Below are positions 62,449 to 64,000 of a stretch of DNA of 64,000 nt, piece after piece. Both the position numbers and the translations under genes were made by a program. The first letter of the stretch is position 1. Every line of letters starts with the position of its first letter. This DNA comes from Geothrix sp. (lineage in GTDB: Bacteria > Acidobacteriota > Holophagae > Holophagales > Holophagaceae), in the NCBI RefSeq assembly GCF_030219325.1, contig NZ_CP126625.1, positions 496,001 through 560,000 of the forward strand, read 5' to 3'. Below the pieces are notes generated by a model. The model ran no database searches and was not told the DNA's origin. It worked only from the letters and a program-made list of their open reading frames with translations.

Positions 62449-63576
62449 ATGCCCGTCCCGATGCTTGAACTCGCGCCGCAGAATGCCGCCGTCAAGACCA
62501 AGGTGCTGGAGGGGCTTTCGGGCCTCATCGACCGCTCCGCCTTCATCCTGGGCGAGAACGTGAAGGGGCTGGAGGCCGAGATCTCCGCCTACGCCGGCGC
62601 CGCCCATGCCGTGGCCATGTCCAGCGGCACGGACGCCCAGCTGGCGGCCCTCATGGCCCTCGGCATCGGCCACGGCGACGAGGTCATCGTGCCCAGCTTC
62701 ACCTTCTTCGCCACCGCGGGCGTGGTCTCGCGCCTGGGCGCCAAGCCGGTCTTCATCGATCTGGAGCCCGCCACCTTCAACGCCACCGGCGCCCTGGTGG
62801 AAGCGGCCATCACGCCCCGCACCAAGGCCATCATGCCCGTGCACCTCTTCGGCCAGCTGGCGGACATGCCCGGCATCATGGCGGTGGCCGCGAAGCACGG
62901 CATCCCGGTCATCGAAGATGCCTGTCAGAGCCTGGGCGCCAAGGGCTGGGGCAAGTCCGCCGGCCAGTTTGGCGACATGACCGCCTACAGCTTCTACCCC
63001 ACCAAGAACCTCGGGGCCTTCGGCGATGCCGGCATGACCGCGATCCGGGATGATGCGACGCTGGCGGCCCGCGTCCGCCGCATCCGCGTGCATGGCATGG
63101 AGCCGGTCTACATGCACCACGAGGTGGGCATGAACGGACGCATGGACGAGTTCCAGGCCCTGGTGCTGCGGGCCAAGCTGCCCATGCTGGACGGCTGGCA
63201 CGAAGGGCGCCGCAAGCACGCCGCCTGGTACCTGGAGCGCATGAAGGGACTGACGGCGGAGGAGGCGGTGCTGCCCCTGGAAGTGGTGCCGGATGGCCGC
63301 CACATCTACAACCAGTTCACCATCCGCGTGAAGGGCGGCAAGCGGGATGCCCTCCAGGCCCACCTGAAGGAGCGCGGCATCGGCAGCGCCATCTACTACC
63401 CCATCTGCCTCCACGAGCAGCCCTGTTTCAAGGACCTTGGGTACAAGGTGGGCCAGCTGCCGGAATCCGAGCGCGCAGCCAAGGAAGTGCTCAGCCTGCC
63501 CGTCTATCCCGAGATGACCGAAGCCATGCGGGAAGAGGTGGCCACGGCCATCCTCGGCTTTTTCGGCCAGAAGTAG
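62449..63576 (+). CDS. DegT/DnrJ/EryC1/StrS-family aminotransferase
   Basis: 375-residue PLP sugar aminotransferase. ATG 62449 follows GGAGG. Seen: MSSGTDAQLAALMALGIGHGDEVIVPSFTFFATAGVVSRLGAKPVF, IMPVHLFGQLADM, IEDACQSLGA, the PLP-Lys in SFYPTKNLGAFGDAG, and NGRMDEFQALVL. Such enzymes make amino-sugars for O-antigen, capsule or glycans from keto-nucleotide sugars. It is alone here, with no glycosyltransferase genes in the remaining 0.4 kb. Confidence 0.93.
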   Translation: MPVPMLELAPQNAAVKTKVLEGLSGLIDRSAFILGENVKGLEAEISAYAGAAHAVAMSSGTDAQLAALMALGIGHGDEVIVPSFTFFATAGVVSRLGAKPVFIDLEPATFNATGALVEAAITPRTKAIMPVHLFGQLADMPGIMAVAAKHGIPVIEDACQSLGAKGWGKSAGQFGDMTAYSFYPTKNLGAFGDAGMTAIRDDATLAARVRRIRVHGMEPVYMHHEVGMNGRMDEFQALVLRAKLPMLDGWHEGRRKHAAWYLERMKGLTAEEAVLPLEVVPDGRHIYNQFTIRVKGGKRDALQAHLKERGIGSAIYYPICLHEQPCFKDLGYKVGQLPESERAAKEVLSLPVYPEMTEAMREEVATAILGFFGQK

Positions 63577-63592
63577 GTCCCTCCGGACAGGA

Positions 63593-63970
63593 CTACTGCT
63601 GCGACGCCGTGGAGGCGTCCACCCAGACATTCAGGGCCCCCTGGGCGGCATCCTCGACGCCCAGGAACTGGATGCCGATGCCGACCATTTCCATGGGATC
63701 AGCCCCCGGACGGCCGCCCAGCACGTAGGACACGGCCGCGATGATGGGGGCCTTGGGTAGTTCGGGGTGCAACAGCACCAGGTTCTCCAGGACGGCGCCC
63801 CGCTCGAAGAGCCGGGCATCCCGGGCGCCCACAAGGGCGAAACACCCCCCGGGGCTCAGATTGGTGATGCGGACGTCCCTGTAGTCGTGCCCCTTCAGCA
63901 GGAAGGAGATGCTGAACTCCGGGCCGACGATGATGCGTCGTGTATCGCGTCGATCGGCGTAGGTGCTCAT
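63593..63970 (-). CDS. PilZ-domain protein
   Basis: 125-residue PilZ protein, a likely cyclic-di-GMP receptor. The RRDTRR segment near residue 7 gives the RxxxR half of the binding site and TNLSPGGCFAL the (D/N)xSxxG half. The rest (VLENLVLLHPELPKAPIIAAVSYVLGG, MVGIGIQFLGVE) fits the six-stranded barrel. No second domain. It may control motility or polysaccharide output in this organism. Only 30 bases remain upstream. Confidence 0.85.
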   Translation of the reverse strand: MSTYADRRDTRRIIVGPEFSISFLLKGHDYRDVRITNLSPGGCFALVGARDARLFERGAVLENLVLLHPELPKAPIIAAVSYVLGGRPGADPMEMVGIGIQFLGVEDAAQGALNVWVDASTASQQ

Positions 63971-64000
63971 CCAGGCTCCACGGAACGGGAAATCCTTGCT

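Overview
This is a high-GC chromosomal window with densely packed genes that often overlap by 1-4 bases. The gene content suggests an Acidobacteriota member of the Holophagae type (Geothrix/Holophaga-like); that is an inference, not a measured phylogeny. It rests on a mitochondrial-type citrate synthase beside a two-gene ATP-citrate lyase, a roadblock/MglA pair, MotAB, a B12 uptake operon and a bacterial deoxyhypusine-synthase-like gene. No rRNA, CRISPR array, transposase or phage gene was seen.

Region by region. 0-9 kb: the end of a Kef-type antiporter, an exported alpha/beta hydrolase, a dispersed inverted-repeat element, hemolysin III, a small lipoprotein, and a minus-strand cobalamin-riboswitch/btuB-F-C-D unit. 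9-12.3 kb: mtnP and an unknown gene, then two low-GC single-gene units, each ending in an integron attC-like site with no integrase nearby. 12.3-16.3 kb: lipoprotein, M23 peptidase, cupin, EamA transporter, and a Cys-rich secreted peptide with a secreted partner. 16.4-22.4 kb: a MacB-type ABC exporter operon headed by a NarL-like regulator that lacks its phosphoacceptor, then rdgB, a ThiF/MoeB-type E1 and an unknown gene. 22.5-30.4 kb: a periplasmic nucleotidase, xseB-ispA-dxs, and a sigma-54 response regulator.

30.5-44 kb: a secreted Lys/Ala/Glu repeat protein, deoC, roadblock and mglA genes separated by a 276-bp element with 22-bp perfect inverted termini, tRNA-Asn, FKBP, a SAM-I-riboswitch-controlled trans-sulfuration enzyme, a DapF paralogue with both catalytic Cys replaced by Ser, a DJ-1/PfpI protein, thiC, a CheZ-like protein, pfkA, and manC with a duplicated 5' end beside a separate mannose-isomerase cupin. 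44-64 kb: motAB, the DHS-like gene, a methyltransferase, gluQ, rpsT, a transketolase N-terminal half, argS, pyrG, aclB-aclA, gltA, a DUF3187-like protein, lysS, a sugar aminotransferase and a PilZ protein.

Taken together the window carries central carbon metabolism (pfkA, transketolase half, deoC, citrate synthase, ATP-citrate lyase), cofactor supply (thiC, dxs/ispA, B12 uptake), motility and signalling (MotAB, CheZ-like, MglA/roadblock, PilZ, two response regulators) and translation (argS, lysS, gluQ, rpsT, tRNA-Asn). The most unusual features are the attC-flanked cassettes, the inverted-repeat element between roadblock and mglA, the acceptor-less regulator, the Ser/Ser DapF paralogue, the 908-residue ATP-citrate lyase subunit and the repeat-rich secreted protein.
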